A stretch of DNA of 64,000 bases from Echinimonas agarilytica (GCF_023703465.1 NZ_JAMQGP010000006.1:124001-188000); one strand, 5' to 3'; numbered from the stretch's first letter, positions 26,739-36,546 are shown. The notes: generated by a model not told the origin, from the letters alone. Program-made: numbers and translations.

Positions 26739-28312
26739 GATTCAGCTCCTGCGGTCAGTGGTTTTTGAGGGGATGATTCTCGGCTTGTGTCACCATCATG
26801 TTGCGGTCCTTTGCGGGCATATTTCATCATCAACGAAAAGGCGATGATAAACATGATGGTATAAAACACGCCAATTGCGATAAGCGTGAGCACAATGTCT
26901 GTAATGCTTAAATTAGAGACCGCCGTGTGTATTGGCAAAATTTCGGCAATCGCCCACGGTTGTCGACCATATTCAGCCACAAACCAGCCCGCTTCACAGG
27001 CGATCCAAGGCAGTGGCAAGCTCCACAGGGCAACTTTTAAGAACCACCTTGGTTTGGCCACTTGATGGCGAGTGCTAATGATAAAGGCGTAACCGAATAC
27101 CAACAGCATAAAGAAGCCTGATGCGACCATGATGCGAAAGCTCCAAAACATGGGACCCACCGAGGGAATAGAGTAATCAGTGGCGGCATCCAGTTCAGCC
27201 GCGGTTGGATTGTGAATGTCTTGGGCAAAGGGTTCTAGCAGCAAGCCGTATCCCAAGTGTTCAGATATTTCATCAAAACGCTGTTGCTCTGCTGCGGACA
27301 AACCTCCATCTTGACGTTTTTGAAGCAGTGCATGGGCTTCAGAGCCTGCAATAATTTTTTCACGATTCATGGCTTTTAAATCGATTAAACCTGTGACTGT
27401 TTCATCCAACGAACGAGTTGCGATAATCCCCATCAAATAGGGGATTTTCACTGCATAGTCGGTTCGTTCTTCGGCTGAATTTGGAATCCCGAATAAAGTA
27501 AATGCGGCGGGCGCGGGTTCGGTATGCCATTCTGCTTCAACGGCTGCGAGTTTCACCTGCTGAACATCGCCCATTTCGTAGCCACTTTCATCACCTAATA
27601 CGATGACCGAAATGCTCGACGCCAAACCAAAGCAGGCTGCAATCGCAAATGACCGGCGAGCAAACGCCACATTTTTATTTTTCAGTAAGTAATAAGATGA
27701 AATAGCGAGCACAAACATAGCGCCCGTGACGTATCCAGCAGACACGGTATGAACAAATTTTACCTGTGCGACGGGGTTAAAAATGAGTTCTGAAAAGCTG
27801 CTCATTTCCATTCGCATGGTGTCGGGGTTAAATTCTGCTCCGAGTGGATTTTGCATCCAGCCGTTGGCAATCAAAATCCATAGTGCTGAGAAGTTGCTGC
27901 CAATTGCTACAAGCCAAGTCACCATCAAGTGCTTCACTTTAGATAAGCGATCCCAGCCAAAAAAGAATAACCCGACGAATGTTGATTCAAGGAAAAAGGC
28001 CATCAGACCTTCAATGGCGAGCGGAGCGCCGAAGACATCACCTACATAGTGTGAATAATAGGCCCAATTCATACCGAACTGGAACTCCATGGTGATCCCA
28101 GTGGCCACACCAATGGCAAAGTTGATACCGAAAAGTTTGCCCCAGAACTGGGTCATTTCCTTGTAAATTTTCTTGCCGGTCATGACGTAAACCGATTCCA
28201 TGATGGCAAGTAAAAATGCAAGACCTAACGTGAGCGGTACAAAAATAAAGTGGTACATGGCTGTGAACGCGAATTGGAATCGCGACAGCTCGACGAGTGT
28301 TTCGTTAATCAC
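26735..28312 (-). CDS. cydA: Cytochrome bd ubiquinol oxidase subunit I
   Basis: A 525-residue protein carrying hemes b558, b595 and d. It has H21 in AMYHFIFVPLTLGLA and a long Q-loop (about 250-390) as in E. coli bd-I. The start is GTG at 28312, preceded by a GGGGGA ribosome site; the nearby ATGs are out of frame. It is a high-affinity oxygen-scavenging quinol oxidase. Close to the nif island it could give respiratory protection to nitrogenase, which is inferred. A perfect FNR-type box lies about 90 bases upstream. Confidence 0.95.
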   Translation of the reverse strand: MINETLVELSRFQFAFTAMYHFIFVPLTLGLAFLLAIMESVYVMTGKKIYKEMTQFWGKLFGINFAIGVATGITMEFQFGMNWAYYSHYVGDVFGAPLAIEGLMAFFLESTFVGLFFFGWDRLSKVKHLMVTWLVAIGSNFSALWILIANGWMQNPLGAEFNPDTMRMEMSSFSELIFNPVAQVKFVHTVSAGYVTGAMFVLAISSYYLLKNKNVAFARRSFAIAACFGLASSISVIVLGDESGYEMGDVQQVKLAAVEAEWHTEPAPAAFTLFGIPNSAEERTDYAVKIPYLMGIIATRSLDETVTGLIDLKAMNREKIIAGSEAHALLQKRQDGGLSAAEQQRFDEISEHLGYGLLLEPFAQDIHNPTAAELDAATDYSIPSVGPMFWSFRIMVASGFFMLLVFGYAFIISTRHQVAKPRWFLKVALWSLPLPWIACEAGWFVAEYGRQPWAIAEILPIHTAVSNLSITDIVLTLIAIGVFYTIMFIIAFSLMMKYARKGPQHDGDTSRESSPQKPLTAGAES

Positions 28313-28398
28313 ATCATTCCCCCAGCATTCCTGCTGTTCAGATTGGCTATCTCCCAGATTAGACCGAGTTAAAGCTAATCGCTTGGAAAATGAAGTAT

Positions 28399-28412
28399 TT
28401 GATCTAGATCAA
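28399..28412. promoter_or_regulatory. FNR-type operator upstream of cydA
   Basis: TTGATCTAGATCAA is an exact match to the FNR consensus TTGAT-N4-ATCAA and perfectly symmetric. It lies about 87 bases upstream of the cydA GTG, consistent with oxygen control of the bd oxidase operon. A related CRP/FNR-family regulator (Anr, EtrA) could use the same site. Confidence 0.8.
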
Positions 28413-28467
28413 TTAATTATATTAGAAGTCGTGAATATAACAATATAGCTACATTTAGCAGGGAACT

Positions 28468-28635
28468 TTATTGCAAAAGCCACATCACCGTCGTTAAAAA
28501 TACGGCAAATGCGCCACAAAACCCGAGTATTAGATAAAAGCCTTTGGCGCCTTGCTTGATAGTAAGCTTATGGTGCTGAAGAAATAACCACCACATTACA
28601 CATAGCAAAATAGGAATTAGAAATAGTCGTGTCAT
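28468..28635 (-). CDS. Small membrane protein of unknown function, coupled to symporter
   Basis: A 55-residue frame, MTRLFLIPILLCVMWW onward to TTVMWLLQ. It has two hydrophobic segments (about 3-19 and 33-54) separated by a basic loop with HHKLTIKQGAKG. Its ATG overlaps the stop of the upstream symporter gene as ATGA, a strong sign that it is translated. No family is recognised. It may assist the symporter or be an unrelated small inner-membrane protein. Confidence 0.65.
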   Translation of the reverse strand: MTRLFLIPILLCVMWWLFLQHHKLTIKQGAKGFYLILGFCGAFAVFLTTVMWLLQ

Positions 28636-29897
28636 AGCGAATCCTTACTGCTATTTGGCGTGAACGCTTTGGATTCCGAGCCTATGTCGTTTTCCATTAA
28701 GCCTTGGTGTTTTGCGATAGCCAACGCAACTGCGGCATCGCCGGTAATATTCGTAGTGGTGCGCATCATGTCGATAATTCGATCGATGGCGGCGATGAAG
28801 GCAATACCTTCAAGTGGTAGTCCAACCACATTTAACGTGACGGTAAGCATGACCATGGCGGAGCCCGGAACTCCTGCGGTACCCACCGATGCTAATACAG
28901 CGGTGGTCATGATTAGTATGTAGTCGCCGGTATCGAGTGAGATTCCATATATTTGAGCAATGAAAATGCTGGCTATTGCAGGATAAATACCCCCGCAGCC
29001 ATCCATATTAATGGTAGCTCCTAATGGTAATACAAAACTGGAATATGATTTTGATACGCCCAGATTCTCGGTCACGCACTGAGTGGTAACGGGTAGCGTA
29101 CCGTAGCTCGACGACGAGGAGTAAGCGACCAATTGGGCAGGAAAAATCGATCTGAAAAATTTAATCGGTGAGGTTTTGCCAATGAACTTCACAATACTTC
29201 CATACACCACAAGCATGTGAAATAGGCAGGCTAGGTAGATCGCACCAACAAATTTGGCCAGTGGAAGCATTGCATCAAAACCGAAGGTGCCAACCATCCA
29301 CGCAATGAGCCCAAACACTCCAAATGGCGTTAACTCCATTACGTACCGAGTAATTTGAAACATGACCTCGGCACCACCATGAATGGTATCTTTCAACGTT
29401 TTGGCTTTGTCGCCCACAACATTGATCGAAATGCCCACCAGAATTGCAAAAAACAACACTTGAAGAATATTGCCTTCGGCCATCGCAGCAATTGGGTTAC
29501 GAGGAATGATATCAATGAGTACCGAAGCAACGGTTGGAATGTCTTTGTATTTCACACTTTCAGAAGCGGTGAGTTCAATTCCTGCCCCCAGATCAAACAT
29601 TGTGCCGACAAACAGTCCCAAGCACGATGCGATGAATGCAGTGAATAAAAACAGTCCCACGGTTTTGACGCCAATTTTTCCAAGATTTTTACCTGAGTAT
29701 GACGTCAATGCGACAATGAGGGTGCAAAACACTAAAGGCACAATTAACATGCGAATGGCGTTTACAAAAATATCGCCCAATGGTTTTAAGGCGGTTGATG
29801 CATCTCCCAGAACAAAGCCAGCAATTGCACCGAGCACAAAACCCGCTAAAACGCGTTGCCAAAACGGAATTGCAAACCAGATTGAGAAAATCTTCAT
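28632..29897 (-). CDS. Dicarboxylate/amino acid:cation symporter (DAACS family)
   Basis: A 421-residue secondary transporter of the GltP/DctA family. The serine-rich re-entrant loop SSSSSYGTLPVTTQC, the VLPLGATINMDGCG motif and the substrate and cation site NITGDAAVALAIAK are all visible. It imports glutamate, aspartate or C4-dicarboxylates with protons or sodium; the substrate cannot be set from sequence alone. It is followed with a 4-base overlap by a 55-codon membrane protein gene. Confidence 0.9.
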   Translation of the reverse strand: MKIFSIWFAIPFWQRVLAGFVLGAIAGFVLGDASTALKPLGDIFVNAIRMLIVPLVFCTLIVALTSYSGKNLGKIGVKTVGLFLFTAFIASCLGLFVGTMFDLGAGIELTASESVKYKDIPTVASVLIDIIPRNPIAAMAEGNILQVLFFAILVGISINVVGDKAKTLKDTIHGGAEVMFQITRYVMELTPFGVFGLIAWMVGTFGFDAMLPLAKFVGAIYLACLFHMLVVYGSIVKFIGKTSPIKFFRSIFPAQLVAYSSSSSYGTLPVTTQCVTENLGVSKSYSSFVLPLGATINMDGCGGIYPAIASIFIAQIYGISLDTGDYILIMTTAVLASVGTAGVPGSAMVMLTVTLNVVGLPLEGIAFIAAIDRIIDMMRTTTNITGDAAVALAIAKHQGLMENDIGSESKAFTPNSSKDSL

Positions 29898-29975
29898 GAA
29901 TATCAGTTTATCTTCTTAGTATCATGGGTATTCTAGCCAACTATAACGACAATCGAATAAGCGAGATAGAAATCT

Positions 29976-30935
29976 ATGCGTAATTTTCAAAGGATAGATC
30001 TAACAGCTTTTGGCGGAGTTGACCATCTGAAGCTTAGTACGATTGCCAAGCCAGAGCTTTGCCACGGAGAAGTCCTGGTGAAGGTACACTATTCAGGGCT
30101 TAATCCGATCGATGTGAAAACCCGTGCAGGACTAGGTTGGGCGGCAGCACAAAAAGCCAATGCATTGCCTTGGTCTCTCGGCTATGACGCCGCCGGAGAA
30201 GTAGTGGCGGTGGGGCAGGGCGTAGATTGTGATTGGATCGGCAAACCCGTCTGCGGCATGTTCGGGTTTCCGCTAGAGGCGGGATGTTACAGTGCTATTC
30301 GAGCCTGTCATATCAATGAACTCGTTTCGGTGCCTGTCGGAGTGCATCTTGCACAAGCTGCAGCATTACCCTTGGCTGGACTCACCGCTTACCAAGCATT
30401 GTTTGAGCATGGCAAATTACAAAGCTCACAGTCTGTGCTTGTTGCTGGCGCGTCCGGTGGTGTAGGGCATATTGCGGTGCAGTTGGCGAAAGCCCGAGGC
30501 TGCCATGTGGTGGCGCTTGCATCCGCGGGACGCAGAGAAACCTTGTTGGCGCTGGGGGCTGATGTGGTGCTCGACTATGCACAAGACTGGCTGGCTCAGT
30601 TACCCAACCAAGTGGACTTGCTTGTTGACCTAGTCGGCGGTGACAGTGGAGCTCATGCGCTTCAAGCCGTTCATGCAGAAGGTTTTGTTGTGACGCTGCC
30701 AACGCTTTCTGCTGAGCGCATCGTAGAAACCGCCAATCAACATGATTTAGCGGCTACCGGAATGCTGGTTCATCCTGAGACTGAACAGTTACAAGAAATG
30801 TTACAACTGATCGCACAAGGCTCTCTTACCATTCATGTGCAGGATTGTTACCCTGCCAAAGAGATTGGTGTCGCACATCAAGTGCTTGAAGAAGGTCATG
30901 TAGCTGGCAAACTGCTGCTAAATTGGCGTTCGTAA
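29976..30935 (+). CDS. Zinc-free NADPH-dependent MDR-family oxidoreductase
   Basis: A 319-residue medium-chain dehydrogenase/reductase of the quinone oxidoreductase type. It has SGLNPIDVKTRAG in the catalytic domain and the Rossmann motif VLVAGASGGVGHIAVQLAKARG near residue 150. The zinc ligands of alcohol dehydrogenases are absent. It probably reduces quinones or enones; the substrate is unknown. It stands alone, divergent from the symporter gene. Confidence 0.85.
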   Translation: MRNFQRIDLTAFGGVDHLKLSTIAKPELCHGEVLVKVHYSGLNPIDVKTRAGLGWAAAQKANALPWSLGYDAAGEVVAVGQGVDCDWIGKPVCGMFGFPLEAGCYSAIRACHINELVSVPVGVHLAQAAALPLAGLTAYQALFEHGKLQSSQSVLVAGASGGVGHIAVQLAKARGCHVVALASAGRRETLLALGADVVLDYAQDWLAQLPNQVDLLVDLVGGDSGAHALQAVHAEGFVVTLPTLSAERIVETANQHDLAATGMLVHPETEQLQEMLQLIAQGSLTIHVQDCYPAKEIGVAHQVLEEGHVAGKLLLNWRS

Positions 30936-31017
30936 CTGGGCACTCCAATTGGCTCAGTTAAACGTAGAACACGATTGGTATTATACTTCGATCGTGAATT
31001 GAAAATAAGGATATAGA

Positions 31018-33861
31018 ATGTTTCGTGTTTTGTTCGTCGCAGCGATTGTGACTGGCCTCGTTTCATGTTCAACCGTTGAACCTATTTCTCTACCAAACGG
31101 CGTGAAATTCATTGAATCTCACTCACCGAAAGACGATGAAATTGGCGTAGCGTACAACAAGTATCAGCTCGACAATGGCCTGACCGTTATTTTTCACGAA
31201 GACAATTCAGACCCCCTGACGTATGTGAACGTGACCTATCATGTTGGTTCTGCGCGTGAAGAGCCGGGTATGTCTGGTTTTGCACACTTTTTTGAACACA
31301 TGATGTTTCAAGGATCTGTGCATGCGCCAAACGACCTACACACTAAGCTTGTGGATGCCATGGGCGGCAACATTAATGGCGGCACCAACAGCGATAGCAC
31401 ACGCTATTACAATACGGTACCGGCCAATGAGTTAGAAAAAATGCTCTGGCTTGAAGCCGACCGAATGGGTTTTTTACTGCCAGCAGTGACGCAAGAGAAA
31501 TTTGAAGTGCAACGTGCCACAGTGAAAAACGAGCGCGCTCAACGTTACGACAACGCACCTTATGGCATGGTTTGGGAAACCACATCACGAGCCATGTATC
31601 CACCAGAGCATCCATATGCTTGGCCAACCATCGGTTATGTCGAAGATTTAAACCGAGTGGGCTTAAATGATTTACGCGCTTTTTTCTTACGTTGGTACGG
31701 CCCAAACAATGCAACGCTTGTGGTGGGTGGTGATTTTAACCAACAAGATGCATTGAATTGGGTGGCTAAGTACTTTGGCTCCATTCCCCGAGGCCCAGAA
31801 GTTGAGCAAGCGCCAAAGCAGCCCGTTGTGTTAGAGCAAGATCGATACGTGACGCTGCCCGACAATATTCATTTACCGTTATTGCAGATGTCTTTTCCAA
31901 CGGTATATGTGCAACATCCTGATGAAGCGCCATTGGACTTTTTATCTCAGCTCTTAGGCGACGGAAAGACGTCTTTATTGTATGAAAAATTAGTGAAAAC
32001 AGGATTGGCTGTTCAAGCTGGAGCATCGCATCCATGTCAAGAATTGGCTTGTACATTCAATGTATACGCTATTGCCAACCCTGCTTCGGGGGCAAGTTTA
32101 TCTGATTTAGAAGGCATTATTCGAAATACTTTAGACGAATGGGCACAACAACAACTTGAACCTCAAGCGCTGGAAAAATATCAGCGTATGTTTAAGGCTG
32201 ATACCGTGTTTAGTCTAGAGAGTGTGGCGGGTAAATCGTCGCAATTAGCAACCAATCAAACGCTTTTCAATAACCCTGATACCGTCGCGTATGACCTGAA
32301 CCGATATGGCAGTGTTACGCCAGAAGATGTCAAACGAGTATTCTCTGAATACCTTGTTGATCGCGGTGCAGTGGTGTTGAGTGTGGTGCCAGAAGGGCAA
32401 ATAGAATCCGCCGCTAAACCTCAAAACTATATGTTGCCAGATGCATTGAAACCCACTGATGCGCAACTGGCTCATTCTGAAGTGAAGGCGCCAGAAATTA
32501 ATGACAGTTTTGACCGCAGTGCGTTGCCGCCCACAGGCGGGCCCATTGAGGTGACTCCGCCAAAGAGTTGGGATTTACAACTGAAAAATGGCATTGCAGT
32601 GAAAGGTGCGTCTAACTCTGAAATCCCTATTGTATCGGTGCTGTTGAGCATTGAAGGTGGGCCGCTGTTAGATCCGAAAGACAAAGCGGGCGTGGCTGCA
32701 TTTACAGCAGCAATGATGACCGAGTCGAGCCAAATACGTAGCTCGGAAGAGTTGGCAGACGCGCTAGAGAGCATGGGCAGCAGCGTGCGTTTTAGTGCCG
32801 CAGGGCGTAGCACCAATGTTTCGATTACCAGTCTTGTGGAGTTTCTTCCTGAAACGCTAGAAATAGCAGAAGAAATGTTGTTTACACCAGGCTTTACAGA
32901 AGCCGATTTCATGCGATTAAAGCAGCAAAAATTGCAGCTTTTGAAGAATGCTGAAACCAATCCTAAGTCAGTTGCGGGACAAGCGAAACGCCAATTGTTG
33001 TGGGGTAAACAGACTCGCCTCGGAACACCCGATGGGGGTACGTTAGCATCGGTACAAGGTATTTCTTTGGATGATGTGAAGGCTTACTACCACGCCAATT
33101 ATTCGTCAAAAATGGCATCTATTGTGGTGGTGGGGGATATACAACCTTCTCAAACAAAGAACGCATTGGCATTTTTAGAACAATGGCAAGGTGAAACACT
33201 TGCGTTGCCAGAGGCTACTGCTGGAGTCACTTCGCACCAAGGTAAAATAATGCTGGTGGATCACCCCGGAGCAGCTCAGGCTGTCATGGTGGTGAGTCGC
33301 CCGTCATTGCCGTTTGATGCCACTGGAGACTACTTTAAACTGGGCTTAGTAAACTACCCATTTGGTGGTAGTTTCAGTAGCCGAGCTAACCAAGTGTTAC
33401 GCGAACAAAAAGGCTACACATACGGAGCTTTTTCAGGATTCAGTGGTGGCAAGCAGCAAGGTAATTTCAGTTTGTCGGCGAATTTGTTACAAGAGCAAAC
33501 AACCGAAGCGGTGCTCGAAACGTTAACGCTGTTGAGTGATTATGCGCAACAAGGGCCAACGGACGTAGAAATCGAAAACATGCGTTCAGCAGTCACTCAA
33601 GGCGAAGCGCTGAGTTATGAATCTACGCGTCAAAAAGCATCGTTATTACGTCGGATCCAATTGTATGATTTAGCTGATAACTTTAGTGCTCAGCAAACAC
33701 AAATTATTGAGACGATTCCAAATGAAGTGTTGGCAAAGTTAGCGCAACAATGGATGGACCCTAAACAGATGTTTGTGTTGATCGTTGCCGATGCTAAGAC
33801 CGTGGAAGCCGATTTGCATCAGATCGAAGGTTGGACTGTTGAGCGTTGGAGCGTGAAATAG
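31018..33861 (+). CDS. M16-family zinc metallopeptidase lipoprotein (two-domain)
   Basis: A 947-residue periplasmic lipoprotein. The lipobox is LVSC with C17, so it should be anchored to a membrane. The first M16 domain has the inverted zinc motif H90-FFE-H94 with the third ligand region further on. The second M16 domain, from about residue 520, lacks the motif, as is usual for pitrilysin-like pairs (YGAFSGFSGGKQQG near the C-terminus). It probably degrades peptides in the envelope. Confidence 0.92.
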   Translation: MFRVLFVAAIVTGLVSCSTVEPISLPNGVKFIESHSPKDDEIGVAYNKYQLDNGLTVIFHEDNSDPLTYVNVTYHVGSAREEPGMSGFAHFFEHMMFQGSVHAPNDLHTKLVDAMGGNINGGTNSDSTRYYNTVPANELEKMLWLEADRMGFLLPAVTQEKFEVQRATVKNERAQRYDNAPYGMVWETTSRAMYPPEHPYAWPTIGYVEDLNRVGLNDLRAFFLRWYGPNNATLVVGGDFNQQDALNWVAKYFGSIPRGPEVEQAPKQPVVLEQDRYVTLPDNIHLPLLQMSFPTVYVQHPDEAPLDFLSQLLGDGKTSLLYEKLVKTGLAVQAGASHPCQELACTFNVYAIANPASGASLSDLEGIIRNTLDEWAQQQLEPQALEKYQRMFKADTVFSLESVAGKSSQLATNQTLFNNPDTVAYDLNRYGSVTPEDVKRVFSEYLVDRGAVVLSVVPEGQIESAAKPQNYMLPDALKPTDAQLAHSEVKAPEINDSFDRSALPPTGGPIEVTPPKSWDLQLKNGIAVKGASNSEIPIVSVLLSIEGGPLLDPKDKAGVAAFTAAMMTESSQIRSSEELADALESMGSSVRFSAAGRSTNVSITSLVEFLPETLEIAEEMLFTPGFTEADFMRLKQQKLQLLKNAETNPKSVAGQAKRQLLWGKQTRLGTPDGGTLASVQGISLDDVKAYYHANYSSKMASIVVVGDIQPSQTKNALAFLEQWQGETLALPEATAGVTSHQGKIMLVDHPGAAQAVMVVSRPSLPFDATGDYFKLGLVNYPFGGSFSSRANQVLREQKGYTYGAFSGFSGGKQQGNFSLSANLLQEQTTEAVLETLTLLSDYAQQGPTDVEIENMRSAVTQGEALSYESTRQKASLLRRIQLYDLADNFSAQQTQIIETIPNEVLAKLAQQWMDPKQMFVLIVADAKTVEADLHQIEGWTVERWSVK

Positions 33862-33981
33862 CTCATCAGGCTAGAGTCATTATTTATGGGCTTTATGGTG
33901 ACTTAAGTCCAATTGTCGCGAAATAAATATAAGGTGAACCGGGTCTGTCCGGTTACACCTGAATAAGTTGGGAATTGCATT

Positions 33982-35580
33982 TTGAATCAAGATATTTCGG
34001 AGCGTTTAGCGCTTTTGTCTGAGACTGATATCAGTCGCACACTGCAGCCGCTTCAACGTGGTATTGAAAAAGAGAGCTTGCGCATCGATGCCGCGGGCAG
34101 TTTGTCTCGAAAGCCGCATCCGAAAGGACTGGGCTCAGCGCTCACGCATCCTGCGATTACCACAGATTTTGCAGAGAACTTGGTTGAGTTTATTACGCCG
34201 GTGAGTTCCAACATTGACGACAGCTTGTCGTTACTGACCGATGTGCATAAGTTTGCGCTCAGCAATATGCCAGATGAACAATTTTGGCCGATGAGCATGC
34301 CCTGCTATGTCGATGGAGAGCAGACTATTCAACCCGCCCAATACGGCACATCGAACATTGCGCAGATGAAGACCCTTTATCGCAAAGGGTTGCACCTCCG
34401 TTATGGCAGCATGATGCAAATTATTTCGGGTGTGCACTACAACTTTTCGATGCCCGATGAGTTTTGGCCGGAATGGCAACGCATTAAAGACCAAATGGAT
34501 ATGAGCGCCGATGAGTTCCGTTCTCATAGTTATATGGGCTTGTTGCGCAATTATTATCGTTACGCGTGGCTTATTCCTTATCTATTTGGAGCATCGCCAG
34601 CTTTATGCAGCTCTTTCATTAAAGGTAAAGAGTCGGTTCTACCATTTAAAAAAGTGGGACAGGGCACCCTATATTTACCGTATGCAACGAGTTTACGTTT
34701 GAGTGATTTAGGGTATACCAATAGCAGTCAGTCTGAACTATACGTGTGTCATAACTCACTTGAAGACTATGTAAAATGCCTTCAAAAGGCGATTTCAACG
34801 CCGTCGAAAGAGTATGATTCATTGGGCTTGAAAAATGCTCAAGGCGAGTATCAACAGCTCAACACCAACGTGCTTCAGATTGAGAATGAACTGTATTCTC
34901 CTATTCGCCCGAAAAGAGTTGCCAAGTCAGGAGAGACACCAACGCAAGCACTGCGCCGCGGTGGCATCGAGTACATTGAAGTTCGCTCGCTCGATGTGAA
35001 TCCATTTTCACCCATTGGTATCGACAAACTCACCATTGCATTTGTCGATTTGCTGTTATGCATGTGCTTGTTTGAAGACAGTGGCCCAAGGGATCAGGAC
35101 GATCAGCAACGCGCCAAAGATAACTTAATGAAAGTCGTGCTTGAAGGTCGTAAACCTGGACTTATGTTAACTCGTAAAGCTGGAGAGGAAAGTTTGCAAA
35201 GCTGGGCTTTAGATATTTTCGATCGCCTAGAGCCCATCGCTAAGATGTTGGATCGCGACCAGAAAACGCCTATCTACCAGCAAGCGTTGCATGCTCAGCG
35301 TCGCAAAGCTCAGCACTCAAATTTAACGCCCTCGGGTCGCATTTTGGAGCGTTTGTTGTCATCAGGCGAAGATAACGGCAAGTTTGGTATTGAGTTAGCC
35401 CAAAATTACCGTAACTTACTAAGTAGCATTCCTTATGGTGCCAATACCGAAGATTACTGGAATAGTGTTGCGGCTGAATCATATGTGCAACAACAAGCGA
35501 TCGAAAAGTCGGATGATGTGTCGTTTGAGGATTTCTTAAAAGACTATTTTGAGCGCAACCAACAACCCTTTACGGGTTAA
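33982..35580 (+). CDS. gshA: Glutamate-cysteine ligase GshA
   Basis: A 532-residue class I (E. coli type) gamma-glutamylcysteine synthetase, the first step of glutathione synthesis. Family sequence includes LQRGIEKESLRID, TDFAENLVEFITP and YIEVRSLDVNPFSP. The start is TTG at 33982; E. coli gshA also starts at UUG, and no nearby in-frame ATG keeps the conserved N-terminus. Glutathione is also the proposed cargo of the CydDC exporter encoded nearby. Confidence 0.95.
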   Translation: MNQDISERLALLSETDISRTLQPLQRGIEKESLRIDAAGSLSRKPHPKGLGSALTHPAITTDFAENLVEFITPVSSNIDDSLSLLTDVHKFALSNMPDEQFWPMSMPCYVDGEQTIQPAQYGTSNIAQMKTLYRKGLHLRYGSMMQIISGVHYNFSMPDEFWPEWQRIKDQMDMSADEFRSHSYMGLLRNYYRYAWLIPYLFGASPALCSSFIKGKESVLPFKKVGQGTLYLPYATSLRLSDLGYTNSSQSELYVCHNSLEDYVKCLQKAISTPSKEYDSLGLKNAQGEYQQLNTNVLQIENELYSPIRPKRVAKSGETPTQALRRGGIEYIEVRSLDVNPFSPIGIDKLTIAFVDLLLCMCLFEDSGPRDQDDQQRAKDNLMKVVLEGRKPGLMLTRKAGEESLQSWALDIFDRLEPIAKMLDRDQKTPIYQQALHAQRRKAQHSNLTPSGRILERLLSSGEDNGKFGIELAQNYRNLLSSIPYGANTEDYWNSVAAESYVQQQAIEKSDDVSFEDFLKDYFERNQQPFTG

Positions 35581-35621
35581 ATATACCGAAGCGTATGTGC
35601 TGATCATTAGGCAAAAAAAAA

Positions 35622-35643
35622 GGGCCTCTTTTTCAAGCGGCCC
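35622..35643 (-). terminator. Hairpin with T-run on the minus strand after gshA
   Basis: GGGCC-T-CTT-TTTC-AAG-C-GGCCC forms a stem with one mismatch. A run of nine A lies on its left, so a T-run follows only when read on the minus strand. The neighbouring genes (gshA and the transglycosylase) are both on the plus strand, which makes the orientation odd. Confidence 0.5.
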
Positions 35644-35784
35644 CTACATACCCAGGGGAAAATGATAGGGATATAAAGATGAACAATGCGATAAATTCCG
35701 TTCATTAATTAAGACGTTAGATATCAACGAAAGTTCAAATAAAAATAAAATAAATTTGGATCGCAGCTAGCTAAATAAGAAATT

Positions 35785-36405
35785 ATGAAAAAAAGCCTTT
35801 TTCAACATGTAGTTATCGTAGTTGTTATGGTGGCAATGAGCGGTTGTTCAACCACTCCGCCTGCGAACCCAGAAAACCTGTGCGATATATTTCGTGAAAA
35901 GAGTGATTGGTACAAAGACTCTGTGCGAATGAGCGAAAAATGGGGCGTACCCATCCAAGTACCTATGGCAATGATGTATCAAGAGTCGAGCTTTAGACAC
36001 GATGCTAAGCCCCCTAAAGATTATATCTTCTTTGGGCTCATTCCTTGGGGGCGAGTGAGTAGTGCCTACGGTTACTCTCAAGCCAAGACCATGACTTGGG
36101 CTGATTACCAGCGCGAAACTGGACAATCGGGTAGCCGCTCTGATTTTGGTGATGCCATTGATTTTATGGGCTGGTTTATTACCAAAACCCACAAGATCAA
36201 TGGTGTATCTAAATGGGATGCTTACGCTCAATACCTGAACTACCATGAAGGCTGGGGGGGATACCGCCGTAAAACTTATAACAGAAAAGCATGGTTAAAA
36301 GATGTGGCTCGCAAAGTTGAACGACGCGCTAGCACTTACGGAACCCAGTTGAGAAGTTGCAAAGACGAACTCGACGGCGGTTTTTGGAACTGGCTATTTG
36401 GTTAA
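35785..36405 (+). CDS. Lytic transglycosylase-like lipoprotein (SLT domain)
   Basis: A 206-residue lipoprotein with lipobox MSGC. A lysozyme-like SLT domain follows, with the catalytic glutamate in AMMYQESSFRHDA and the downstream AYGYSQAKTMTW and YLNYHEGWGGY elements. It should cleave peptidoglycan glycan strands at the inner face of the outer membrane. It stands alone. Confidence 0.85.
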   Translation: MKKSLFQHVVIVVVMVAMSGCSTTPPANPENLCDIFREKSDWYKDSVRMSEKWGVPIQVPMAMMYQESSFRHDAKPPKDYIFFGLIPWGRVSSAYGYSQAKTMTWADYQRETGQSGSRSDFGDAIDFMGWFITKTHKINGVSKWDAYAQYLNYHEGWGGYRRKTYNRKAWLKDVARKVERRASTYGTQLRSCKDELDGGFWNWLFG

Positions 36406-36508
36406 ATAACTTTTTCTCTAATCTAGCAATGTCATTTCGACAATAAGTGTCGATGCCTTCACATTTGTCCTGAAAATAAGTGTCTATTGTTTCCCTCTCA
36501 CCTTAAAA

Positions 36509-36522
36509 TGAAAGCGCTTACA
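36509..36522. promoter_or_regulatory. LacI-type operator upstream of the GH5 gene
   Basis: TGAAAGCGCTTACA is a near-perfect palindrome with a central GCGC, the usual form of LacI-family sugar-regulator sites. It lies 24 bases before the GH5 start. An ATG inside it (36508) is in frame with the gene but is judged part of the operator, not the start. Confidence 0.6.
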
Positions 36523-36546
36523 ATTTTTAACAGAGGACAGTTAAAT

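Noticed and set aside
36487..36546. Upstream TTG/ATG start for the GH5 gene
   Set aside because: It would put the operator inside the coding region and bury the signal peptide; the ATG at 36547 has a good ribosome site.
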